Positions 33,950 through 42,460 are shown, counted from the first letter of the stretch. The stretch: DNA of 64,000 nucleotides from Gimesia chilikensis (GCF_007744075.1 NZ_CP036266.1:1977655-2041654), one strand, 5' to 3'. The notes: generated by a model not told the origin, from the sequence alone. Numbers and translations are program-made.

Positions 33950-34666
33950 TTATCTGGCCACGTCAATTTCACCATATATTTTTAATTGATCTGTAACGCC
34001 GACTGCCCCAAAAGCCTTACTGAAGGGAGTGATTCCATAGTGCGACTGTAAAATGGAGAAGTTGCCTCGCAGGTGATAGGAGTCTTTTTTCTCTGTCACT
34101 TCTGCGACAATGTTCATTTTTCGTGCCACTCCGTGCAATGTGAACTTACCGCTTAGCTGGTAGAGCGGTTTGCCGGAACTTGATTTCTGTTGCAGCGGAA
34201 GTGCCGAATTGACTTCGAATGTGGCTGTCGGATATTTCTGCACATTAAGCACTGCACTCCCTAGCATATTGGCATTCACATCTTTCTGGGTCGATGCAGA
34301 TGTGGTACCGCTTAAGCCGATATATTGCCTTGCTTGAGCAGTATCTGCCCGCCAGGTTGTCATATCGAAAATAATTTCACCCGCATTGCTGCGGACTCCG
34401 AGGTTCAAGGAACCCGATTTAATTTTACCTTCCACGGCATGCTCATGTCCAAAACCGGTTTTTCCCACATATGTGTAAACGCGGCTGGAAGATGTATCGA
34501 TACTACCTGTTGGAACCGGGGACTGTGAGACTGAGTTTCGTGACAGGTGCTGGATTACCCCTGTCAGGACTTCTCCCTGAGAACTGCGAGCGGAAATGAT
34601 CCAGATCAGGCAACAGCTCAAGCTAATGGAAATCAACCACTTCTGTTTTTTATCGAGAATTGTCAT
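33950..34666 (-). CDS. YceI family lipid-binding periplasmic protein
   Basis: A 238-residue precursor with an N-terminal membrane/signal segment (WLISISLSCCLIWIISA). The rest is a YceI lipocalin-like barrel: SSRVYTYVGKTGFGHEHAVEGKI, KYPTATFEV, LSGKFTLHGV and FSILQSHYGITPFSKAFGAVGVTDQLKI. YceI proteins bind long isoprenoid or amide lipids in a central tunnel in the periplasm. As first gene of the leftward operon with an exporter, it may carry the product across the periplasm. The shared palindrome lies 88 bases upstream. Confidence 0.9.
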   Translation of the reverse strand: MTILDKKQKWLISISLSCCLIWIISARSSQGEVLTGVIQHLSRNSVSQSPVPTGSIDTSSSRVYTYVGKTGFGHEHAVEGKIKSGSLNLGVRSNAGEIIFDMTTWRADTAQARQYIGLSGTTSASTQKDVNANMLGSAVLNVQKYPTATFEVNSALPLQQKSSSGKPLYQLSGKFTLHGVARKMNIVAEVTEKKDSYHLRGNFSILQSHYGITPFSKAFGAVGVTDQLKIYGEIDVAR

Positions 34667-34753
34667 CAGTCAATCCTTGTCTGTGTACTTATGTCAGTAG
34701 TGCAGAGAGGCGGATGTCTTACCAAAGCCTCCAATTTGCGGCGAAAAGTAACA

Positions 34754-34771
34754 ACTATTGATATAGTAGTA
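34754..34771 (-). promoter_or_regulatory. Putative BlaI/MecI-type operator, right copy
   Basis: ACTATTGATATAGTAGTA matches the left copy (26826-26843) at 16 of 18 positions and contains the perfect palindrome ACTAT-TGAT-ATAGT. It lies between the leftward yceI gene (ATG 88 bases away) and the divergent BlaI-type repressor gene (152 bases away), so it could control both. Confidence 0.7.
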
Positions 34772-34922
34772 AAGGCCGGTTTGGAAAATTCATAAAGACC
34801 CTCGCTGAAATTCTCTGATTGATGTTTGGGTGGGGAGCCGGAAGACTGGTTTTAACTGAGCTTTAGAGTCGTTAAACTCTGTTCAGAAAATAAACTGACT
34901 TTCTTCTGTAATGGGTTAATCT

Positions 34923-35294
34923 GTGAAAGACTATCGGCTGACGCCTTATGAACTGGAACTGATGGATGTGATCTGGGATCTCGGAGAGGCCAGCGTCCAG
35001 GATGTTTGTGATGCATTACCACGGGATCTGGCCTATACAACCGTGATGACGACCCTCAGTCTTCTGGTACAAAAAAAGAAAGTCTTGAAAAGAGTCAAAA
35101 ACGGCCGTGCTTATATCTATCAACCCGTGGTCTCGCGAGAAGAAGTCTCACGCTCGATGCTCGGCCAGATCAAGCAGGTGTTGCTGAAAAACTCGCTGCC
35201 GAGCCTCATGTTAAATCTTCTGGAAGAAGAGAATATTTCAGCAGACGATATCAGCGCTCTCAAAGAGGCAATCAGGAAACTGGAAAATCAGTAG
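34923..35294 (+). CDS. BlaI/MecI/CopY family transcriptional repressor
   Basis: A 123-residue protein. The N-terminal winged helix (residues about 5-75) matches BlaI/MecI: LTPYELELMDVIWDLGEASVQDV, TTVMTTLSLLVQKKKVLKR and GRAYIYQPVVSREE. The C-terminal helices serve dimerisation. The start is GTG at 34923; the ribosome binding site is poor. Family members bind short palindromes and are released by proteolysis via a BlaR/MecR sensor; no such sensor gene is visible here, so the inducer may act differently. Two 18-bp palindromes at the promoters of the flanking PKS operons are its probable targets. Confidence 0.9.
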   Translation: MKDYRLTPYELELMDVIWDLGEASVQDVCDALPRDLAYTTVMTTLSLLVQKKKVLKRVKNGRAYIYQPVVSREEVSRSMLGQIKQVLLKNSLPSLMLNLLEEENISADDISALKEAIRKLENQ

Positions 35295-35914
35295 CCTGCC
35301 CCTTGCTGATGATATCTCATCAACAGGTTGATCAAGCTTACTCGCTGCCTTAATGAGAGTGGGGCTGCACAAAGTGAGAAAAGTAATTCATCTGTGTGCC
35401 TTATCCAGGTCGAGAGTACTGTCTACGGATTTTCTCTCGCTATCTCATTCATAACCCAATTTACTTTTGAATGGTTAACAGACAACCTGGATATCGCATG
35501 ACCAGGCATGATGGCGATTCTTGAAAATATATGCACGATATTGCGTCTGAACTGCAAAGAGTTGCATGGAATCGTTGTCTCATACTGCTCACCTCCGAAC
35601 TCTATAGCTGGAAGAATCGCAGTCAGCTAAATGAATTTGTATGTTTTTATTACTGATATTTCAGGCTCTCACTGAATCTTTCCATCTTCAGTGAAAGAAT
35701 TTTTGCTGCGCCGGTATGCCTCTTGCAAGTAGAGGCAGTTAATGTCAGATCGGGAAGACTGACATGCTTTCGAATTTCAATTATCGGTATCAAATACTAA
35801 TAGATAGATCTGAATCGGGTAGTCTCTCGATGGTGTGCCCTGACCATCTGAGAGCGTTTTTAAACAGGGTATGTGTAAGGCGAAGCAGCTACCCGTTTTC
35901 AGGAGACAAATAAA
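35295..35914 (+). other. Hairpin-rich leader/upstream region of the carbonic anhydrase gene
   Basis: About 620 bases without a gene. The last 250 contain four consecutive stems: TCACTGAA/TTCAGTGA (35669-35694), TGCCTCT/AGAGGCA (35717-35737), ATGTCAG/CTGACAT (35742-35765) and CTCTCGATGG with CCATC-T-GAGAG (35824-35854). The last is followed by five T. The series reads like a structured 5' leader, possibly a riboswitch or attenuator; no known riboswitch motif was recognised. Confidence 0.4.
35824..35861 (+). terminator. Terminator-like hairpin (possible attenuator) before the carbonic anhydrase gene
   Basis: CTCTCGATGG pairs with CCATC-T-GAGAG (10 bp, one bulge, 10-nt loop), then CG and five T. 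It ends 53 bases before ATG 35915, in the same direction as the gene. Confidence 0.45.
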
Positions 35915-36853
35915 ATGGATTCCACATCATTGTCAAATACCTGTCAGTGCGTGAAAGAATCACTGAACCATGGAAATATGGAATTTGTGGAAACACTGCG
36001 CTGCGAGCAACAGTTACTGGAGGAAGCTTTAGGCAGGGGCGACACTTCTGCCATTACAAGCCCTGAAGAATACAAACAGAGTTATATCGAGCAGTTAGGG
36101 GCTCTGGGAGAAATTCCACCACAAACTCCTCGTGCCGCTGTTTTAGCCTGCTCTGATGCTCGTGTCCCTGTTCTGGATATTTTTAATCAACGTCCCAATG
36201 AGGTTTATGAAATCCAGTTAGCAGGAAATGTGGCTTCTGCGGAATGTCTGGGGAGTCTGGCGCACGCAGTTGAAAATCTACCGACACTTGAGGGAGTTGT
36301 TGTGCTGGGGCATACAGGTTGCGATGCTGTAACTGTAGCCGTAGATCAGTTTCTTTCTCCACGACCGGAAATCACAGCAGCAGACAGCTCAATCCGATCC
36401 CTTGTCAATTCCATCATGCCGTCCATCGAAATTGCTGCATCAGCACTGGGGAAGAAGACGCGGTTTCTTTCTGGAAGTGTGCCCCGTTTCACGCTTGACC
36501 GAAATAAGCTGATCAAAACCGTCGTATTTGTGAATGCGGCGGCGATGGCCTGGAAAATTCAGGAATTTGTCAACAGGCTGCAACGTGTTGTCCCGGTCTG
36601 GTATGGCATCTACGATCTGGCATCCTGTCGAATTCTGCATGTGGACCTGGAACGTCGCGATGGCTCCCTGCTGTTCGGTTTGGGAAATGCTCCCGGTGTG
36701 ATTGACCTCGACGATGTCGCCAGCAGTATGGCTCAGTATCTCTCAAAAATGGATAACTTCGATGCTGCCAGGTTCTCAACAAAATCACTCGGGCCGCAGG
36801 AAAAATCTACCTGGGATACCCTTTCGATGAGGGAGCGAACTGCAAAAACATAA
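35915..36853 (+). CDS. Beta-class carbonic anhydrase, extended form
   Basis: A 312-residue protein; AGGAG lies 9 nt before ATG 35915. The zinc ligands and catalytic dyad of beta-carbonic anhydrases are present: Cys79, Asp81 and Arg83 in ACSDARVP, then His133 and Cys136 in LGHTGCDAV. The late segment VVPVWYGIYDLASCRILHVD matches the family's end strand. It interconverts CO2 and bicarbonate in the cytoplasm. It is longer than the usual roughly 200-230 residues because of about 60 extra N-terminal residues and a C-terminal extension of about 65. Its leader is unusually structured. Confidence 0.9.
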   Translation: MDSTSLSNTCQCVKESLNHGNMEFVETLRCEQQLLEEALGRGDTSAITSPEEYKQSYIEQLGALGEIPPQTPRAAVLACSDARVPVLDIFNQRPNEVYEIQLAGNVASAECLGSLAHAVENLPTLEGVVVLGHTGCDAVTVAVDQFLSPRPEITAADSSIRSLVNSIMPSIEIAASALGKKTRFLSGSVPRFTLDRNKLIKTVVFVNAAAMAWKIQEFVNRLQRVVPVWYGIYDLASCRILHVDLERRDGSLLFGLGNAPGVIDLDDVASSMAQYLSKMDNFDAARFSTKSLGPQEKSTWDTLSMRERTAKT

Positions 36854-36891
36854 AACGATGTGATGTTAGAATACGGCTGAAAAACTTCACC

Positions 36892-36962
36892 AATGAATGA
36901 GTGGACTGTAAGCCGGACGACTCTCCATTTCGTTCATTTTATGCCTCAGCCACTCATTCATT
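36892..36962 (+). repeat. 13-bp perfect inverted repeat after the carbonic anhydrase gene
   Basis: AATGAATGAGTGG (36892-36904) and CCACTCATTCATT (36950-36962) are exact reverse complements separated by 45 bases. The pair could fold as a 3' hairpin of the carbonic anhydrase transcript or mark the end of a small inserted element. Confidence 0.6.
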
Positions 36963-37330
36963 TAAAACCATGTTGTTGTAAAGACCATTGAGTAAATAAG
37001 AAGAATCAGAGAATGATTCTGGTTCAATTATGTTTCTACTTGCGGAGTAAAACAGTTGGAAGATTATGGTCGTCGAAAAACTGTTTTGTTTCGCAAGATA
37101 AGAGGAGTCGTGTTCCGTCGTGCTGGTTCCTGAGTTAATCAGTTGCGCATTACCAATGCCCACGCAAGTGGGGGGTTCAGTCTTGTTCCTCGACTGGATA
37201 TTTCGTAGTTTGCCGGTCACCTTCATGTGCTTACTTTGGCGGGTAGCTAGCATGATGGGTGGCTGGCGACTACGTGCTTAATCCGGGAGTCTGAACTTCG
37301 CGGCGGACACGTTCCTGTTATCTCAAGAAA

Positions 37331-37365
37331 AGCAGCCCTGTAGATTACTTACAGGGCTGCTTTTT
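37331..37365 (+). terminator. Intrinsic terminator, plus strand (also T-rich on the other side)
   Basis: AGCAGCCCTGTA pairs with TACAGGGCTGCT (12 bp, 7-nt loop) followed by TTTTTC. The upstream AAAA also allows weaker minus-strand termination. The nearest plus-strand gene ends 478 bases upstream, so it may serve an unannotated RNA. Confidence 0.75.
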
Positions 37366-37650
37366 CTATTTCTGCAGATGTTTTTAAACTCTGCCCTGAG
37401 ACCAGATAATAATACCCAGACGTTGTCCACTCTTTTTAAATCAGACCGAGAGGACGGGACTTCCGCAGTATCGAGAATTCAATACGACGACTAGAAATAC
37501 GTTTACATTTACTAGTGGATGGTAATCGGGATGCAGTGTTAGTCCAGAGGAGTAGCTTGTGAGCAAGCTAAATCAATGCGTTCGAAGAAATGAATCGCTA
37601 ATGAGCCTAAGACATCAGAGGTAACATTTTATTCAAGCGATATGAATCAG

Positions 37651-37680
37651 AAAAAGAGCTGGTTCAAGATAAACCAGCTC
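37651..37680 (-). terminator. Intrinsic terminator of the porin gene
   Basis: On the minus strand GAGCTGGTTT pairs with AACCAGCTC across a short loop and is followed by five T; it lies about 80 bases past the porin stop. Confidence 0.8.
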
Positions 37681-37760
37681 GAGAAGAAATACTCTGTGTG
37701 AGTGAAGCAGCTCTCAGTGATTCAGGCTGTGGTTGTGATACTCTGGAGAAGCAGGAATAT

Positions 37761-39299
37761 TCAGAAATCAACCTGTGCACGAAGGGCAAAGATATCTGCA
37801 TTCGAATTATCCACGACAGGTCCGTAAACGGCTGGACTGCTGTGAAGGAATGAATGAATATAGTTGAATTGAAATTTTGTGAACTGGTTCAGATACCAGT
37901 TCAGGCCCAATGTTAAATCGGTCATTCGACCACCCTGGATTGATTTGTCATTCAAGTCAATATACGACCAGCGTCCTGCAATTTCCCACGCGCCACAGCC
38001 TCCATCGCGATTGAACGGATTGAGTGGTTTGACACGTCCAAAAACACCCCCCTTGCGGTTATAAGCCCGAGATTCTCCCGTCAGGAAATAGCCGAAATGA
38101 GCGTACGCTCCAGAAAAGGTGTCGACCTCGCCATTTCTCTGTTGCACGATGGAATACAAGACTTCTGATTGTGCATAAAATGACCCGATTGCATATGCGA
38201 GTTCAGCATCGAACAGGTGATAGTCCTGGGCAGAAATCAAACCTGTGTCGACAAAGGGAGGCACGGCGCTCGGAACTCCAACCGGAACATTGGATCCGCC
38301 AGCCTCTGTCACGAAGACTTCGGGCTGGTTACGGTATTGAATCAGATTATTGGCTGGGTTGGCATAACTGTAGTCTGCCCCGATATGGACCAGCCCGTTT
38401 CCATCCCCATTGTCAACGAGGAGATGGGTCAGCCGAGTGGCGAGTCCATAACCGCCGCTGTCACCGATATTCCCACCATAAGGGCCCGTGGGATATCGGA
38501 ATCCTGAAATGGCGTAGGTTGACCGTTCGTCTTCTGTATTTCCGAAGTACATGGCACCAATCTGTCGGAATGGTAGAAAGGCGAAAGGGAGTGCGCGTTC
38601 CAGGAATGTCAGCTCTTTTACACTGGTTAATGCATCCATACCTATCGGTTGACGGTATTGACCGACGCGTACTGTATTTCCCCCCAGGACGTCTCGCACT
38701 TCCAGCCAGACATCCATGAATGAAGGGCGACCGGGAAAGGCGAAGTCCATTTCAAGCATGTAGCCTATATTTTCCCAGGCATCCCCAGTCGCAGCCAGAC
38801 GGGCACGACGAAAATCAGCTCCGTTTTGAACATCTCCCACAGCCTGTATGTTTTTACTGTCCTGGCTGAACCAGACAGCATCTGCCTGGAAGAAGCCAGT
38901 GAGTCTGACTGTTGGGAAATCCTGCGGAGCATTTGAGTCTCCGAACAGGTAGGGAGGCAGATCAGAATCGTATTCATCCGGAGTTTCCATCATGGGATCC
39001 GTTGCGGGCGGCGCGAGATTCTGAACTGTCATGATCTGCTGCGACTTTAACTCATCGATCTGTCGCTGAAGATCTTGAAGCTGAGATGTGAGGTTTTCAT
39101 TTGTCCCCTGTATCTCAGGCAACTCAGCTTGAGTGGAGGAGACAAAAAAAACAAGCAGGCCAGCTATCGCGACGATCCATTTTGAGAGGCAACGGGAGAT
39201 TTGTGTAGGTTGTTTGTCCGCGATTTTTTGCATTGCAGAAGAGGATTTTGTCCCTGAATTGTGATTCCTGATCATGGCTGAGATTCCAATAGGGGCCAT
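37761..39299 (-). CDS. Phosphate-selective porin O/P family outer membrane protein
   Basis: A 512-residue precursor. An N-terminal signal region ([17 protein letters not shown], residues about 43-59) is followed by a short coiled coil ([19 protein letters not shown]), typical of planctomycete porins. A beta-barrel follows with alternating aromatic strands: [54 protein letters not shown] and a closing [10 protein letters not shown] with terminal Phe. The family forms anion/phosphate-selective channels; specificity here is unknown. ATG 39299 has no clear ribosome binding site, and ATG 39275 is an alternative. A sigma-54-like promoter lies about 62 bases upstream and a two-component pair is divergent. 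Confidence 0.87.
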   Translation of the reverse strand: MAPIGISAMIRNHNSGTKSSSAMQKIADKQPTQISRCLSKWIVAIAGLLVFFVSSTQAELPEIQGTNENLTSQLQDLQRQIDELKSQQIMTVQNLAPPATDPMMETPDEYDSDLPPYLFGDSNAPQDFPTVRLTGFFQADAVWFSQDSKNIQAVGDVQNGADFRRARLAATGDAWENIGYMLEMDFAFPGRPSFMDVWLEVRDVLGGNTVRVGQYRQPIGMDALTSVKELTFLERALPFAFLPFRQIGAMYFGNTEDERSTYAISGFRYPTGPYGGNIGDSGGYGLATRLTHLLVDNGDGNGLVHIGADYSYANPANNLIQYRNQPEVFVTEAGGSNVPVGVPSAVPPFVDTGLISAQDYHLFDAELAYAIGSFYAQSEVLYSIVQQRNGEVDTFSGAYAHFGYFLTGESRAYNRKGGVFGRVKPLNPFNRDGGCGAWEIAGRWSYIDLNDKSIQGGRMTDLTLGLNWYLNQFTKFQFNYIHSFLHSSPAVYGPVVDNSNADIFALRAQVDF

Positions 39300-39360
39300 T
39301 CGATGTTGTGGATAATTTACCGCCTGGCATCAATCAAGACGGTTCACTATCTGATTTGGA

Positions 39361-39378
39361 TTGCGATTTGCATTCCAT
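39361..39378 (-). promoter_or_regulatory. Candidate sigma-54 promoter facing the porin gene
   Basis: On the minus strand TGGAATGCAAATCGCA has GG and GC with 10-base spacing (plus-strand CC 39375-39376 and GC 39363-39364). The -24 half is TGGAA and the -12 half TCGCA, so it is only a moderate match. It lies about 62 bases from ATG 39299. Confidence 0.35.
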
Positions 39379-39452
39379 TGATTTTAAAGACGGCAGGATA
39401 TGTAAACTTTTCCTTTTTTATCGGTTTGGCCCTGAGCGAGGCTGAATTTTTC

Positions 39453-39528
39453 CTGCAAAATTTCGATTCTGCAGTTTTTGATTAAAGATATGCTGCAATG
39501 TCCTGCAGGGTGTCTGCAATAAGCTGCA
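39453..39528. repeat. Helically phased CTGCA array between porin and sensor kinase genes
   Basis: CTGCA occurs at 39453, 39469, 39493, 39503, 39514 and 39524. The last four are spaced 10, 11 and 10 bases, one helical turn each, so they face the same side of DNA. This looks like a multi-site regulator binding region. Confidence 0.6.
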
Positions 39529-39743
39529 CATGAAAGGGTGGGTTAAGACGAGGGATGAATTTAATTGAGAAATATCATAAACTGAATATAATGCCTTGTG
39601 AGCAAAATGATTGCGTTAAATCCATCGAGCAGCAAATGCTTCTGCCTTCCCTCCTCGGTGCACCTATGAGTATGACCTGTCTTGTTTCAGTCCATTCCGG
39701 ATGCTTTAGTCTGGATATTTAGCCGGGGGCCGGAGTTCAACGG

Positions 39744-41102
39744 ATGTTTCATGTTTACGAAACGCGGGTCAGCCGCGGTTTTCAACTGGCAATCGGGGGG
39801 CTCGCTTTACTGAGCCTTACCGGTCTGGTGGTGACGCTCTGGATTCTGGTCGATTTCCATCACGAGCAGGAAATCGTTGCTAAAATCATTCGTCATCTGC
39901 CCGACAGCGATCTGGCTGTTGCCCGGGAACTGGCGGGGGAACTGCGATTTCAGTCGCAATTATCGATTCTGTTGTTTCTCAACATTATTGTGACCGCCAT
40001 TGCTCTAGTTCTGTTGGTGCGAGCTTATCTCAACAGTGAGCGATCTCTCCGTGAAGTCAAAGTGATGGCCAGTGATGTTCTGGCTAGTATGGATCAGGGA
40101 GTACTGACGACGGACCGAGATGAGATCATCACAAGTATTAATCCCCGCGGACGCGAATTATTGAGCCTGGAAGAACCTGTCATTGGTCGCCCACTCTCGG
40201 ATGTGGGGGTCGAACATACGCTGTTATGCGTGATCTGCAGTCACGTGAATGCCCATCATTCGCCAGTTCGTGACTGTGATTACACGATTAATCGTGATGG
40301 TCATGAACAGACTCTCAGGGCGGGCTGTAGTTTGTTGCGGAATGAACGCCAGGAAGAACTAGGGACCGTGCTCCATGTTCGTGACGTGACGGAACGCGCT
40401 TTAATGGAACAACGCTTACGTCGCATGGAGCGCTATGCAGGTCTGGGCTCTCTTGCAACCGGGCTGCAGCATGAAATCAAAAATCCACTGAGTGCGCTAT
40501 CACTCCATGTTCAACTTCTTGAAGAGGCATTAGAGAGTCAGAATCGATCTGACGAAATCGATGAAATGCTGGAAGTCATTCAAACCGAAGTCAAGCGACT
40601 GACTTCAGTACTCGAAGGGTTTCGTGATTATGCTTCGATGTCAGAACCAGGACGATCCCGTGTTGATTTGACCGCATTAATCAATAAACTGGTCCGCTTC
40701 ATCAGACCACAGGCTGAGCAGCAGAAAGTGAAAGTAGAGGTGAAGCTGCCGCAGGAAAAGCCTCCAGAGATCATGGCTGATTCCGTTCACATCGATCAGG
40801 TACTTTTGAATCTGGCACTCAATGCTATACAGGCGATGCCGGGAGGCGGGGTACTGACCATCGGTCTGAATCAGGAGGGGGACTGGTTGCGAATCAGCAT
40901 TACCGATACCGGGAAAGGAATCCCTGCCGAACTACGTGAGCGAATATTTGATCCTTATTTCACGACGCGGCACGAAGGGACCGGCATGGGACTTGCACTA
41001 TGTGAGAAGATTGTACGACAACACGATGGAACAATCGATTTCAACACGGGGCCGAGTGGTACCTCGTTCTCAGTTTTATTGCCAGCAAGTGGGACAGCAT
41101 GA
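39744..41102 (+). CDS. Membrane sensor histidine kinase (NtrB/ZraS-like)
   Basis: A 452-residue protein. Membrane helices at about 14-36 and 72-93 flank a short periplasmic loop. A PAS-type domain spans about 105-222, with a cysteine/histidine-rich segment (LCVICSHVNAHH, residues 161-172) that could bind a metal or heme. HisKA carries His243 in LQHEIKNPLS, and HATPase spans about 345-450 with DTGKGIP and GTGMGLALCEKI. The downstream activator gene overlaps its stop (ATGA at 41099-41102), so the two form a coupled pair, most likely sensing an envelope or nutrient signal. Confidence 0.93.
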   Translation: MFHVYETRVSRGFQLAIGGLALLSLTGLVVTLWILVDFHHEQEIVAKIIRHLPDSDLAVARELAGELRFQSQLSILLFLNIIVTAIALVLLVRAYLNSERSLREVKVMASDVLASMDQGVLTTDRDEIITSINPRGRELLSLEEPVIGRPLSDVGVEHTLLCVICSHVNAHHSPVRDCDYTINRDGHEQTLRAGCSLLRNERQEELGTVLHVRDVTERALMEQRLRRMERYAGLGSLATGLQHEIKNPLSALSLHVQLLEEALESQNRSDEIDEMLEVIQTEVKRLTSVLEGFRDYASMSEPGRSRVDLTALINKLVRFIRPQAEQQKVKVEVKLPQEKPPEIMADSVHIDQVLLNLALNAIQAMPGGGVLTIGLNQEGDWLRISITDTGKGIPAELRERIFDPYFTTRHEGTGMGLALCEKIVRQHDGTIDFNTGPSGTSFSVLLPASGTA

Positions 41103-42460
41103 ATACAGACGGTTTCGGAATTTTAATCATTGATGATGAGCCCAACATTCGCTCCGGGCTTGCAAAGGGGCTGGCGAAAGAGGCAGATGTTCTGGAGACA
41201 GCCCAGGATGCTGAGGAAGGCCTCGCTAAATTTCGAGAGGGGACTTATCAACTGGTCATCGCCGATGTGCGTTTACCGGGTGAAATGGATGGGCTGGAAC
41301 TGATTGAACAGATCCTCCGCAGCAGTCCCCAGACAACAACCATCGTGATCACCGCCCATGGTACCGTGGAGACGGCAGTCAAATCGATGCGGCTGGGGGC
41401 ATTTGATTTTATCACCAAACCGCTGGATCTCGATTTGATTCGACATCAGGTCCGTAAGGCCCGCGAACATTACCGACTGCAGATTGAAAACCGCGAATTG
41501 CGTAATCGTCTGGTTAACGCTGGAGAAGTTTCCAACATCATTGGTAACTGTGCAGCCATGCATGATGTGTTCCAGCAGATTCGCCAAGTGGCCGCCACTG
41601 ATGCTACAATTCTAATTCAGGGAGAAAGTGGTACTGGAAAAGAGTTGATTGCCAGGGCCGTCCATGATTTGAGCAATCGGAGTAGTGGCCCATTCGTGGC
41701 TGTCAATCTGGGAGCAATGCCGGAAACGCTACTAGAGAGTGAACTCTTCGGTCATGAAAAAGGATCTTTCAGTGGAGCGACGCGACAGAAGCCCGGATGT
41801 TTTGAACAGGCACAGGGCGGTTCCCTGTTCCTGGATGAAGTGACAGAAATGCCTGCCAAAAGTCAGGTCGATCTGCTCCGCGTGCTGGAAACTCAACAAT
41901 ATATGAGAGTAGGTGGTGAAGAGGTTCTCACCAGTGATGCCCGCATTATTTCAGCCACGAACAAAGCTGTCGAGCCTTTGATCGAAGATGGAACCTTCCG
42001 TGAGGATCTGTTTTATCGCCTGAATGTTATTCCCATTCATATCCCCGCACTGCGTGAGCGTCGCGATGATATTCCTTTGTTGATTGAGCATTTTCTGACA
42101 CATTTCTGCCAGCGGCATAATCGACCGTTGAAGACTGTTTCACCAGAGGCCATGCGCATATTCGTGACTGCCCGCTGGCCCGGTAATGTGCGCCAGTTAC
42201 GAAACGTTATCGAACGGCTGGTAGTTACACTACCGGCAGATTTGATTGAAGCTCCTGATCTGCCTGTGGAGTTGAGTCCTACTACTGCCTCTGACTCCGC
42301 GCATGTGAAGACACTGGCAGAGGTAACTGAGGACGCTGAAAAAGAAGCGATCACGACGGCACTCGCAGCCTGCGATTATCATCGTGAAAAGACGGCCAAG
42401 CTGCTGGGGGTCAGTGTGCGTACGCTGCACTACAAAATGAGTCGTTACGGTCTGCATTAA
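41099..42460 (+). CDS. NtrC-family sigma-54 activator, partner of the upstream kinase
   Basis: A 453-residue protein. The receiver has acceptor Asp56 in VIADVRLP and the conserved lysine in ITKPLD. The AAA+ module has Walker A GESGTGKE (175-182) and Walker B LFLDE. The sigma-54 contact loop reads GSFSGA (222-227) instead of GAFTGA: two substitutions at A2 and T4. The C-terminal Fis HTH ends ...EKTAKLLGVSVRTLHYKMSRYGLH. It is translated from an ATG inside the kinase stop codon. The neighbouring porin promoter region with a phased repeat array is a plausible target (inference). Confidence 0.93.
   Translation: MNTDGFGILIIDDEPNIRSGLAKGLAKEADVLETAQDAEEGLAKFREGTYQLVIADVRLPGEMDGLELIEQILRSSPQTTTIVITAHGTVETAVKSMRLGAFDFITKPLDLDLIRHQVRKAREHYRLQIENRELRNRLVNAGEVSNIIGNCAAMHDVFQQIRQVAATDATILIQGESGTGKELIARAVHDLSNRSSGPFVAVNLGAMPETLLESELFGHEKGSFSGATRQKPGCFEQAQGGSLFLDEVTEMPAKSQVDLLRVLETQQYMRVGGEEVLTSDARIISATNKAVEPLIEDGTFREDLFYRLNVIPIHIPALRERRDDIPLLIEHFLTHFCQRHNRPLKTVSPEAMRIFVTARWPGNVRQLRNVIERLVVTLPADLIEAPDLPVELSPTTASDSAHVKTLAEVTEDAEKEAITTALAACDYHREKTAKLLGVSVRTLHYKMSRYGLH

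Larger units (their letters stand above)
36854..37760. other. Long intergenic region between carbonic anhydrase and porin genes
   Basis: About 900 bases with no convincing gene. It holds a 13-bp inverted repeat (36892-36904 with 36950-36962), a strong 12-bp hairpin with T-run (37331-37365) and the porin terminator (37651-37680). A 99-codon minus-strand frame (36954-37253) has no recognisable domain or ribosome binding site. The sequence before the 37331 hairpin may encode an RNA or be a decayed element. Confidence 0.4.
39300..39743. other. Divergent control region, porin / two-component system
   Basis: 444 AT-rich bases without a gene. It includes a minus-strand sigma-54-like site (39361-39378) and six CTGCA motifs at 39453-39528, both listed separately. 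Confidence 0.5.

Noticed and set aside
36954-37253. 99-codon minus-strand frame after the carbonic anhydrase gene
   Set aside because: No ribosome binding site, no domain, overlaps one arm of a perfect inverted repeat; more likely non-coding or repeat-derived.
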